Source: Dallia pectoralis (taxonomy: Eukaryota; Chordata; Actinopteri; Esociformes; Umbridae). Taken from it: DNA of 64,000 nucleotides. The translations under genes were made by a program, and so were the position numbers. Each line of letters begins with the position of its first letter. Position 1 is the stretch's first letter. This document shows, piece by piece, positions 34,991 through 45,200 of this stretch. The DNA lies in the NCBI GenBank assembly GCA_029465975.1, contig CM055728.1, positions 3,493,908-3,557,907 of the forward strand. The letters run 5' to 3'. A model generated the notes under the pieces. It was not told where the DNA came from and ran no database searches. It saw nothing but the letters and a program-made list of their open reading frames with translations.

Positions 34991-35461
34991 TAAGTCCAGC
35001 CATGTCCTCCACCACGTCCTAATAATGGCAGAGGGCTGGTCATCCAACCCCTCCGGGGGTTTTTCTGTCCCTGACGTCGGCGGCAGAAAAGGGTCTTCCC
35101 ACGGCGGGGGTAGTGGCTGTAGCTCCAGGGCTCTTCCTCCCCCTGTCTGCAGCCCCGGAGCAGTGGGTGGCCGTTCCTGCAGCACCAGGACCGTGGGTGT
35201 TCTCTCCGCGGACCTTCCTGAACACCCCGTTAGCTCCCCCAAACATCTCTTTGGGGCGCTTCCGGGATGCCCTCATCCTTCCTTCATAGTAGCATACGGC
35301 CGGAGACGTAGCCACCGCTCCTGTGGTGTCTCCGGCCGATTCCACTCCCACCGCTCCGTGGGGCGACGGCGAGTTTCATCCGACGGGCGCTATAGCTTGC
35401 CCCCCGTGGAATCCACTCACCGTCTGCTGGCTCTGCTGGCTTCTTTGTTGGCTTCGCATTC
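34390..35461 (-). pseudogene. Internal region of a second LTR element with repeated PxPKMAA frame
   Basis: Read leftwards from the LTR at 35,462, the minus strand first has frames such as RKRPKEMFGGANGVFRKVRG. It then enters a long open frame (35,242 to 34,259) with WRTWLDLQEPAPEMAATV followed by about twenty 10-residue repeats. The frame runs out of the element into the 55-bp array, so its C-terminus is not native. From memory, predicted proteins of cyprinid-type fish with PES-x-KMAA repeats occur in LTR retrotransposons; I could not verify this. No protease, reverse transcriptase or integrase is present. It could instead be an unrelated repetitive ORF. Confidence 0.4.
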
Positions 35462-35847
35462 TGTCACGACCGCTGTAAGGTGTAGTGCAGTAAGCCATGT
35501 GCAGGAGCCAAGGTAATCCGTTTTGGGTCAGGTTTATTAATGACGAACATAAAACAAACCGTAAACGGCGAAAAGAGTATACTGTGAGGAACTAAAGAAC
35601 TAAAGTGCGCATATAGCGTCTTATACAAACAACGTTCAACACCAACAGTACATCTCCCAACACTCACCACTAATATCGATGTGACATGTAATAATGCGAA
35701 GCAACGAGTGCACTGCTCGCGACCCTCTTATATCCCAGTGATTACAAGTGCAAACAGCCGTGAGACAAACGTAAACACGGAAGTGAAACAAGGAAGTGCA
35801 TCACCGAAATATGTCCGTGTAGCAACGCCACCACACCAATCGTGACA
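35462..35847 (-). repeat. Putative LTR (386 bp) of a different LTR retroelement
   Basis: On the minus strand it starts TGTCACGATTGGTGTGG and ends GCGGTCGTGACA, so it has TG...CA ends and a short inverted TGTCACGA. It has GGATATAAGAGG, a TATA-like box, and downstream an AATAAACC polyadenylation-like signal. It interrupts the LINE 3' region (GTAGGATCAG follows at 35,848). Only one LTR is present, so no target duplication can be checked. Confidence 0.6.
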
Positions 35848-36540
35848 GTAGGATCAGTGTGACTGGTTGAGGAGCCTAATGGTCTGAGGATAGAAGCTGT
35901 TCTTCAATCTAGAAGTGTGTGTACCAATGCTGCCGTAACGTCGACCAGATGGGAGCAGTGTGAACAAGCGATGGCCTGGATGGCGATTGTCCTTGATGAT
36001 GTTTCTGGCTTTTCTGAGGCATCGTGATTGGAAGACGCTGTGCACAGGAGGGAGGTGGCAGCCAATGATGCGCTCTGCAGACTTTACCACCCTCTGTTGT
36101 AGGGCCTTGCGGTCAGCAGCGGTGCAGCTCCGTACCAAGCAGTAATGCAGCCTGACAGGATACTCTCAATGGTGCACCTGTAGAAGTTGCTCAGTGTTTC
36201 TTTTAGACATACCAAACTTCTTGAGTCTCCTCAGGAAGTATAGGCGTTTTTGGACTCCAACTTATCTCTGTATTCCCTTTTCCCATCTCTGATGGCCCTC
36301 CGTAGGTCATATCTGGATCTCCTCAAGGCCTCTGGGTCCCCGAGCTAAAGGCAGACGACCGTGCTCTGAGCTTCGCACGGACATTGCCATTAAACCAGGG
36401 CTTTTGGTTGGGGAAGGTCCTGACATTGACCCTTGGGACAACATCATCAATGCACTTGGTGATATAGGCTGAGACGGAGTCTGTGTGTTCGTCAATATCT
36501 CCATTTGCTGCCGCCCAGAACATCTGCCAGTCAGTGGTCT
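35848..36540 (-). mobile_element. L2-like LINE, 3' part (copy 2 flank)
   Basis: The minus strand carries the same linker and C-terminal LINE sequence as 19,849-20,310, plus about 230 bases missing from copy 1 (roughly 36,040-36,270). That extra piece encodes AAWYGA-like sequence (ILSGCITAWYGA, then AADRKALQQRVVKSAERIIG), the usual region after the LINE reverse transcriptase. At 36,540 it joins directly to gypsy internal sequence, so the gypsy 5' LTR has been deleted here. Confidence 0.8.
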
Positions 36541-36543
36541 GGC

Positions 36544-38261
36544 TGAGCGAGGATCCGAGACAGACGTCGGGACAGGACGACTACGTCAGTGAAACGGAGG
36601 AAAACGCTACAGCACGTCCAAGACTGAAGTCAATTAATAGGAAAATGTCAGGACTGGTGGGAAATATCGGACATTATGATGAAAATATTGAGCAGTGGAG
36701 CTCATATACAGAAAGGTTTGGTTATTTTGTTCTTGCAAATGGTATTGAGGATCAGAAGATTTTACCTACCTTTTTGACTGTAATTGGACCGAAGACGTTT
36801 GATTTATTGCGTAGCCTGGTACATCCAGAGAGTCCGGGTAATATGACATATGAGGTCATAGTGGACATACTAAAAGGACACTTTTCCCCAAAACCATTAG
36901 TTATTGCTGAAAGGTTTAGATTTCACAGAAGAAATCAGGAAGAGGGGGAATCAGTTGCAACATTTGTTGCTGTTTTGAAGAAATTATCAGAGCACTGTGA
37001 GTTTAATGAGGTGTTACAGGACACCATTAGAGATCGACTAGTTTGTGGGTTACGTAGTGAGGCTATACAAAAGAGATTGTTAACTGAAAGTAAGCTCACA
37101 TTAACAAAGGCAATGGAAATTAGTATATCCATGGAACTAGCTGCTAAAGAGGCTCAACAGTTGAGTTTCGCAGGGAAGCTACACAAAGTGACAACTGATA
37201 TCCAGAGACAAGGAAATCAGAATACATGCTTTCGCTGTGGCAAAATGGGACATCAGGCAGCTACCTGTTGGTGTAAAGAAATGGATTGCAGAGCATGTGG
37301 TAAAAAGGGCCACATCGAACGGGCCTGCAGAAATAAAAAGAGCTCAGAGAAACTGTCAAAGACGGTAAAGCAGAAAGATACCTCGCAGAAAAAGAAATAC
37401 GTGTATGCTGTTGAACAGGAGAGCACAGAAGTAAGTGACTCATCAGAGGAGGAAGTCATATTGAAAATACTGACAGTTGCAGGTGGAACACAGGGTTACT
37501 ATGTCTCTCCTCTACTCGAGGGACAGCCGGTCCGTATGGAGATCGATACAGGGGCAGCTGTTTCCATTGTGTCCGAATCAATCTACAAAAAGACATTGAA
37601 ACACCTCACACTTAAGCCAGGACACATTGTACTAAAGACTTATACAGGTGAATCCGTTGCAGTGAGAGGCATCACCACAGTGACAGTACAGTTAAATGGA
37701 CAGACCGAAAAGCTTCCACTTTATGTGGTGAAAGGAAACTACCCATCGTTGCTAGGACGTTCGTGGCTGGAGAAAATCAACATCGACTGGCCATCAGTGC
37801 GCACAATGAAACATGGAGATACAGGCCTGCCTGCCCTGTTGGAGAAGCATGGAGAGGTGTTTAATGGTGAGCTGGGGAGCATGAAAAACATTACAGTAAA
37901 ACTGAACATCAAACCAGACAGTAAGCCCAAGCTCATGAAAGCAAGACCGGTACCATATGTTATCAGACCAAAGGTGGAGGCTGACTTGGATGCCCTAGTC
38001 AACAATAAGGTACTGGAGCCAGTTACCGTAAGTGAATGGGCGACACCCATTGTTCCGGTCCTTAAGAAGGATGGAGGAATCCGGATATGTGGAGATTTTA
38101 AGGGGACACTAAATCCAGTGTTATTAGTTGAACAGTACCCGCTACCACACATTGAGGATCTTTTTGCAAGTTTAGCCGGGGGCCAAAAGTTTAGCAAAAT
38201 TGACCTCTGTCAAGCCTACTTACAGATGCATGTGGACGAAAAGTCAAAAAAGAGCTACTGA
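36544..38261 (+). pseudogene. Gypsy copy 2 gag-protease-reverse transcriptase (N-terminal part), start lost
   Basis: A single open frame carries Gag, the two CCHC knuckles (CFRCGKMGHQAATC and CRACGKKGHIERAC), protease (EIDTGAAVSIV) and the first part of reverse transcriptase (VPVLKKDGGIRICGDFKGTL, KIDLCQAYLQM). Unlike copy 1 there is no break after the protease; the A run at 37,587-37,591 is one longer. The normal ATG has been removed by the 5' deletion, and the frame ends SKKSY-stop at the same A run (38,246-38,251) as in copy 1. Upstream in-frame codons come from the inverted LINE and are not native. Confidence 0.85.
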
Positions 38262-38263
38262 CC

Positions 38264-40623
38264 ATTGTGACACACAAAGGGCTTTTTAGGTACTGCCGTC
38301 TACCATTTGGGATTACAAGTGCACCAGCGTTATTCCAACGAGCGATGGACCAGATCTTGAGTGGAGTGCCAGGGGTCCTATGCTATCTGGATGACATACT
38401 GGTTACAGGGAAAGACGAAGAAGAACATCTCCGGAACTTGGATGCAACCTTACAGAGGTTGAGAGACTATGGACTGCGGGTTCGTAAAGACAAATGTGCA
38501 TTTTTCCAATCATCGATCGAATATCTGGGCCATGTCATCGATGCTCAAGGCCTTCACAAGGCTCCATCCAAGGTCAAAGCTATCTTGGATGCTCCAGTTC
38601 CACAAAACGTGAGCCAACTACGTTCTTTCCTGGGGTTGCTAAATTACTACGGCCGTTTCGTTCCGAGTTTAGCAACCAAGCTGAAACCGTTACATCAATT
38701 GCTGTGTCGGGACAAAACATGGAAATGGACGGAACAATGCGATGAAGCACTGGTGAAAACAAAGGAAGCACTCCTGAAATCAGAAGCACTGACACACTTT
38801 GATCCAGCATTGCCCATTCAACTTGCTTGTGATGCTAGCCCTTATGGTGTGGGAGCAGTAGTGTCACACATCATGCCTAACGGGAGGAAAAACCAATTGC
38901 TTTCGCATCAAGGACATTAAACAAAGCGGAATGTAACTATGCGCAGATAGAGCGAGAAGCACTAAGCATAGTTTTTGGAGTACGGAAGTTTCACCAGTAC
39001 TTGTACGGCAGGAAGTTCACCCTTCTCACAGATCATCGACCACTGACAAGCATTTTCGGTCCGTATACTGGAATTCCGTCGCTGGCTGCAAGCAGAATGC
39101 AAAGGTGGGCTTTGTTATTGTCAGCACATACCTACGAAATCGAGTATCGAAAGTCTGAACAACATTGCAACGCAGATGGACTTTCCAGGTTACCACTACC
39201 GGTGACCAAGCCAGAGTCGCCTGAAGTGGACATCTTTTACTTTAGACAAGTGGAAAATGCCCCAGTCACTACAAAACAAGTGCGTAGAGCGACAAGACAC
39301 GACTCAGTGCTGTCAGAAGTGATGGACATTATCGTCAAGGGTAAAAGTGCAGGAGATGCGCCAGATCTGAAACATTACCTTTCAAAGAGAACCGAGTTGT
39401 CAGTACAGTCCGGTTGTCTGCTGTGGGGGAGGAGAGTAATAATTCCCCCCGCACTGAGGAAACCAGTGTTGCAGCAACTACACTCAGGCCACTGTGGAAT
39501 GGTTCGCATGAAGGAAATCGCTAGGAGTTACTTCTGGTGGCCTGGGTTGGATGGACACATCGAGGAAAAAGCAAAAACATGTGTCTCATGTCAGAAGGTT
39601 AGGAACATACCGCAACTTGCACCTCTTTATCCCTGGGATTGGCCAGAGGAGGCGTGGCATCGCATACATGTCGATTTTGCAGGCCCTTTTGAAGACAGAA
39701 TGTTCCTTGTGATGGTGGATGCTCATAGCAAGTGGCCAGAAGTAGCCATCATGAAGTCTACTACGGCAGGGAAGACCATTGAGAAACTAGGAGAGGTGTT
39801 CAGTCGGTTCGGATCACCGCTTCAACTTGTGAGTGACAATGGGACACAGCTAGTGTCTCAAGAAATGACCACGTTCCTACAGGTAAATGGAGTACAGCAC
39901 ATCAGGTCAGCCCCCTACCACCCATCTACCAACGGGTTGGCGGAGAGATTTGTACAGACCATGAAACACGCTTTGAAGGCATCCCAAGGTCAAGGGACGC
40001 TCCACCAACGCTTACACAGTTTTCTGTTATCCTACAGAAATACACCACATGCAACCACCAAGGCTTCACCTGCATCACTTCTTATGAAAAGAGTTGACTT
40101 ACTCAGACCTCCGACCACGAAGGAGATTGTACAACGTCAACAGGAGAGACAAGTCGAGCGACGGGGATTCAAGGCGAAAGATAGGGAGTTTAACCCGGGC
40201 GAGACTGTCTTGGCTAGAAACTACCTAAACGGACCAAAGTGGGTTCCCGCCAAGGTCATTGCTCAGTCCGGTCCGGTGTCCTATACAGTTCAGACTACGG
40301 AGGATGCAATCTGGAAAAGGCATGCAGATCAGTTATTATCGAGTAAAGCGGCACCAACAGAACCAACCATTGTGAGTGGGCAAGACCTGTTACCAGGGGA
40401 AAATCAGTCCGAGCACTCACCACCTCCTCGAGGCTCACAGGCACCTCCTCAGGACCCAGACGTGACCAACTCCAAACAAATGTGTGACGAGACATTGATG
40501 CAGACAACTCAACTTCCAACACCAGAATCAACAGCAGAACACAAGAATGGTGTTAATGAAAACCAAGTTAAATCCCGCTATCCTACCAGAGAAAGGAGGG
40601 CTCCTATGCGGATGAACTTGTAA
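38264..40623 (+). pseudogene. Gypsy copy 2 reverse transcriptase C-terminus, RNase H and integrase
   Basis: The frame resumes with THKGLFRYCRLPFG and has the catalytic YLDDILVTG and RNase H (LACDASPYGVG). It breaks at a G run (38,882-38,884) which is one base shorter than in copy 1. RNase H and integrase then continue (LLTDHRPL, HSGHCGMVRM, CVSCQ, VSDNGTQ, NGLAERF) to a stop at 40,623. Compared with copy 1, five codons are replaced by one after LLMKR (about 40,090), an in-frame loss in the integrase C-terminal part. The frame at 38,972-38,976, broken in copy 1, is intact here. Confidence 0.88.
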
Positions 40624-40796
40624 GGACAATAATCTTTCATGTAGGGAAATTAAGATTCATCAGAGGTAGTTTAAAAAAAAAAAGGAAAAAAAGGTAATAA
40701 TCAGTATTATTTTTGAAACAAAAGATCCATTTTCAAGGTTGGACATTTTGAATGTTGATTTGTGTTTGTTGGTTATTGGAGGGAACATTGCATTTA

Positions 40797-40808
40797 AGGG
40801 GGAGGAGA
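40797..40808 (+). other. Polypurine tract of gypsy copy 2
   Basis: AAGGGGGAGGAGA immediately precedes the 3' LTR. This is the usual position of the plus-strand primer for LTR elements. Confidence 0.6.
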
Positions 40809-40991
40809 TGTTATATATTAGGGTATACTTTATACCTTCCTACTTGCCGTAGTTCGGAGTATGGCATGCTGGGTAAAAAGGAATGTTCATTGCGTGGAAA
40901 TTAAACGGTTCGATACAGTTGTCTTCTGTCTCGTGATTAATATGAATACTATAGTTATAAGGTGTGGTTCGTAAAACCACCGAACATAACA
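40809..40991 (+). repeat. 3' LTR of gypsy copy 2
   Basis: It runs from TGTTATATATTAGGG to CACCGAACATAACA, 183 bp, and matches both LTRs of copy 1 in inverse orientation. Confidence 0.92.
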
Positions 40992-41420
40992 GAGGAATGA
41001 TCACACTTCCCAAATGCAGGCCGGGGGAGGAGTTTGTAACTGTTTCTAATTAGTGAATAACAATGGTCAAGAGTCTGATCACCCCGGGTCGGAATGTTAA
41101 TGTGCTGAAAGAATTTGGGTAGAACCTTCTTCAAATTCGCCCTGTTGAAATCTCCAACAACAATAAAAGCAGCCTCAGGGTGGACATTTTCATGACCATT
41201 AATAACTTCATATAGTTCCTCTGGCGCGCACGTTTTATCCGCCTGCGGGGGTATGTAAACTGTTGTTCTAATGGTGGAGCTGAATTCACAATGTGAATGT
41301 GTGAGCCGTGGTTTGTAAATAACCAGCACAGAATCCACTCATTAAAACCGCGACCCATAAATTGAAAAGACACTTTTTTTTACTCAACTATTATATTACC
41401 TGGTTATCCATAAAAAAAGA
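40992..41420 (-). pseudogene. L2-like LINE endonuclease part (other flank of copy 2)
   Basis: The minus strand encodes the C-terminal half of an APE-type endonuclease: YIPPQADKTCAPEELYEVIN, FIVVGDFNRANLKK, TLDHCYSLI and GKCDHS. These correspond to the GDFN, DH and SDH-like motifs of LINE endonucleases. The protein reads up to DHS at the gypsy border and continues with SSILLLP on the far side of the gypsy element in copy 1. Upstream (41,340-41,420) is LINE sequence shared with 55,245-55,380. Confidence 0.8.
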
Positions 41421-42049
41421 CTAAAAATATTATCGTTGCGCACACCTTGGTTTAACAGTCTCCCTTCCTCATAAAGACACATGTACGTGTGACACTCACA
41501 AAATAATTTTTGTTGAGATTACTTTTTGTTTCCTTTCCTTACTATATTATTTAATTTATTCAGATATATATAATTGGAGATTACGAAAAGAATGCATAAA
41601 ATGACATGTAATTCATAAAATGGACACAGGGTGGCAGTAACCACGAGCTGCGTCACACCGGGACATTCAGCGATGCGCAGAGCAAGACGAGCTCATAATC
41701 CGAGTTAATGGAGAACGGGGCCACAGTTGACCTGCGTCACTTATTTCTTTTTAATATTTCTAATATTTTCAAGTTAGTTATACACCTTTTATTTGAATAC
41801 AGTTGTTTATAAGCTAATATGACTCCCAGGTGATTTGTGCCGCCGTCCACGGATTGTTCATTTTATTTCGTTTCTTACGGCTCCGGGGCATTTGTGGGTT
41901 ATTTATTTCAGTGTTCATTTGTTCATATGTAAAAATATTTACCTCATAAAGACACGTGTACCAAACACATAGGGCCCAGTGGAGAGAAGGAGGCGGGTAC
42001 TTGAGTGGAGCCTCAGCGCCCACTGCTTAAAGATACTTTTGTATTTTAA
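41421..42049. other. Unclassified stretch containing a 66-bp shared segment
   Basis: No gene is seen. Bases 41,774-41,840 (from AGTTATACACCTTTTATTTG to CCAGGTGATTTGTGC) are the inverse of 14,850-14,915, the bases directly left of gypsy copy 1. The rest shows no repeat structure that I can recognise. Confidence 0.5.
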
Positions 42050-42290
42050 GGTCACATCAGACAACAACAACATACTATTTTAGTAAATTGTTTTACTTCA
42101 TAATTCATTTCATTCAGGATGATAACACAGTAGATGATCTGATCCTGTTGATGGATGGCTGGTTAATCTGTGGATGGCTGGTGATGCTGGAGGAGTTGGT
42201 TGGTCCTAATTGGGATGATTTGTGTGTTAATGACGCCGGCGGGCGCTGGTGTCTGGCGCTAATGGGGTCCAAATGGCTCAGGTGCACCTA
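42050..42290. repeat. Satellite-block boundary segment (block X)
   Basis: It includes AGTAAATTGTTTTACTTCAT, GATGGCTGGTTAATCTGTGG and ends CTCAGGTGCACCTAGTTTAA. The inverse copy is at 60,651-60,910, and a shorter inverse copy is at 55,126-55,240. In each case the satellite begins directly at GTTTAAACAACACAAA, so this is a fixed border of the composite block. Confidence 0.8.
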
Positions 42291-45200
42291 GTTTAAACAA
42301 CACAAATAGCAAACAAACAGGCAACACAATACAAAAAACTCTGAAATTATGACCTCCTCCATCCCTCCTCCCGCTGTGAACCAGTCCTCCTTTCTCTAGT
42401 CAAAGTGAATAAATGCAGCCTAAAACAACACAAATAGCAAGCAAACAGGCAACACAATAAAGAAACCTCTGAAATGATGACCTCCTCCTTCCCTGACCTC
42501 GTACTCCTTTCTCCTTCTGTGGTCAAAGTGAATAAATGCAGCCTAAAACAAAACAAATAGCAAACAAACAGGCAACACAATAAAATAAACTCTAAAATGA
42601 TGTCCTCCTCTCTCCATCCTCCCGCTCTGAACCAGTCCTCCTTCCTCCTTCTGTGGTCAAAGTGAATAAATGCAGCCTAAAACAACACAAATGGCTAACA
42701 AGCAAGCGAAACAAGAACAGATACTCTAAAATGATGTCCTCCTCCGTCCCTGACCTCGTACTCCTTCCTCCTTCTGTGGTCAAAGTGAATAAATGCAGCC
42801 TAAAACAACACAAACAGCAAACAAACAGGCAACACAATAAAATAAACTCTAAATTGATGTCCTCCTCTGTCCCTGACCTCGTACTCCTTCCTCCTTCTCT
42901 GGTCAAAGTGAATAGATGCAGCCTAAAACAACACAAACAGCAAACAAACAGGCAACACAAAAAAAAAAACTCTAAAATGATGTCCTCCTCTCTCCATCCT
43001 CCCGCTCTGAACCAGTCCTCCTTCCTCCTTCTGTGGTCAAAGTGAATAAATGCAGCCTAAAACAACACAAATGGCTAACAAGCAAGCAAAACAAGAAAAG
43101 ATACTCTAAAACGATGTCCTCCTCCGTCCCTGACCTCGTACTCCTTCCTCCTTCTGTGGTCAAAGTGAAAAAATGCAGCCTAAAACAACACAAATAGCAA
43201 ACAAACAGGCTTCACAATAAAAGAAACTCTAAAATGATGTCCTCCTCTCTCCATCCTCCCGCTCTGAACCAGTCCTCCTTCTGTGGTCAAAGTGAATAAA
43301 TGCAGCCTAAAACAACACAAATAGCAAACAAACAGGCAACACAATAAAAAAACTCTAAAATGATGTCCTCCTCTCTCCATCCTCCCGCTGTGAACCAGTC
43401 CTCCTTCACTGGTCAAAGTGAATAAATGCAGCCTAAAACAACACAAATAGCTAACAAACAAGCAAAACAAGAAAATATACTCTAAAATGATGTCCTCCTC
43501 CGTCCCTGACCTCGTACTCCTTCCTCCTTCTCTGGTCAAAGTGAATAAATGCAGCCTAAACAACACAAATAGCAAACAAACAGGCAACACAATAAAATAA
43601 ACTCTAAAATGATGTCCTCCTCCGTCCCTGACCTCGTACTCCTTCCTCCTTCTCTGGTCAAAGTGAATAAATGCAGCCTAAAACAACACAAATAGCAAAC
43701 AAACAGGCAACACAATAAAGAAACCTCTGAAATGATGACCTCCTCCTTCCCTGACCTCGTACTCCTTTCTCCTTCTGTGGTCAAAGTGAATAAATGCAGC
43801 CTAAAACAAAACAAATAGCAAACAAACAGGCAACACAATAAAAGAAACTCTAAAATGATGTCCTCCTCTCTCCATCCTCCCGCTCTGAACCAGTCCTCCT
43901 TCCTCCTTCTCTGGTCAAAGTGAATAAATGCAGCCTAAAACAACACAAACAGCAAACAAACAGGCAACACAATAAAATAAACTCTAAAATGATGTCCTCC
44001 TCTGTCCCTGACCTCGTACTCCTTCCTCCTTCTGTGGTCAAAGTGAATAAATGCAGCCTAAAACAACACAAACAGCAAACAAACAGGCAACACAATAAAA
44101 TACACTAAAATGATGTCCTCCTCCTCCCTCCTCGTACTCCTTCCTCCTTCTCTGGTCAAAGTGAATAAATGCAGCCTAAAACAACACAAACAGCAAACAA
44201 ACAGGCAACACAAAAAAAAAACCTAAAATGATGTCCTTCCTCCTCCTCCCGCTGAACCAGTCCTCCTTCCTCCTTCTGTGGTCAATGTGAATAAATGCAG
44301 CCTAAAACAACACAAATGGCAAACAAACAGGCAACACAATAAAGAAACCTCTGAAATGATGACCTCCTCCTTCCCTGACCTCGTACTCCTTTCTCCTTCT
44401 GTGGTCAAAGTGAATAAATGCAGCCTAAAACAAAACAAATAGCAAACAAACAGGCAACACAAAAAAAAAACTCTAAAATGATGTCCTCCTCTCTCCATCC
44501 TCCCGCTCTGAACCAGTCCTCCTTCTGTGGTCAAAGTGAATAAATGCAGCCTAAAACAACACAAATGGCTAACAAACAAGCAAAACAAGAACAGATAACT
44601 CTAAAATGATGTCCTCCTCCGTCCCTGACCTCGTACTCCTTCCTCCTTCTGTGGTCAAAGTGAATAAATGCAGCCTAAAACAACACAAACAGCAAACAAA
44701 CAGGCAACACAATAAAATAAACTCTAAATTGATGTCCTCCTCCGTCCCTGACCTCGTACTCCTTCCTCCTTCTCTGGTCAAAGTGAATAAATGCAGCCTA
44801 AAACAACACAAATAGCAAACAAACAGGCAACACAAAAAAGAAACTCTAAAATGATGTCCTCCTCTCTCCATCCTCCCGCTCTGAACCAGTCCTCCTTCCT
44901 CCTTCTCTGGTCAAAGTGAATAAATGCAGCCTAAAACAACACAAATAGCTAACAAGCAAGCAAAACAAGAACAGATACTCTAAAACGATGTCCTCCTCCG
45001 TCCCTGACCTCGTACTCCTTCCTCCTTCTGTGGTCAAAGTGAATAAATGCAGCCTAAAACAACACAAACAGCAAACAAACAGGCAACACAATAAAATAAA
45101 CTCTAAATTGATGTCCTCCTCTGTCCCTGACCTCGTACTCCTTCCTCCTTCTCTGGTCAAAGTGAATAGATGCAGCCTAAAACAACACAAACAGCAAACA

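Larger units (their letters stand above)
36541..40991 (+). mobile_element. Ty3/gypsy LTR retrotransposon, copy 2, 5' LTR deleted
   Basis: It is near-identical to copy 1 but inverted relative to it. The 5' LTR, leader and gag ATG are missing: the sequence starts at CTGAGCGAGGATCC, and the base triplet before it is TGG instead of ATG. The 3' LTR (40,809-40,991) is complete and flanked by GAGGA, the complement of the target duplication TCCTC. Because the LINE lies on both sides in the same relative orientation as in copy 1, this is a duplicate of one insertion, not a second insertion. Confidence 0.93.

Noticed and set aside
34390..35516. Plus-strand 371-residue frame over the GC-rich array
   Set aside because: All frames of the 30-bp array are open. 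The minus strand agrees with the orientation of the adjacent LTR, so the plus frame is treated as a shadow.
38240..38270. Programmed -1 frameshift in gypsy reverse transcriptase
   Set aside because: The heptamer fits, but the position within the reverse transcriptase domain is not one used for recoding, and the two copies are duplicates, so they give only one independent observation.
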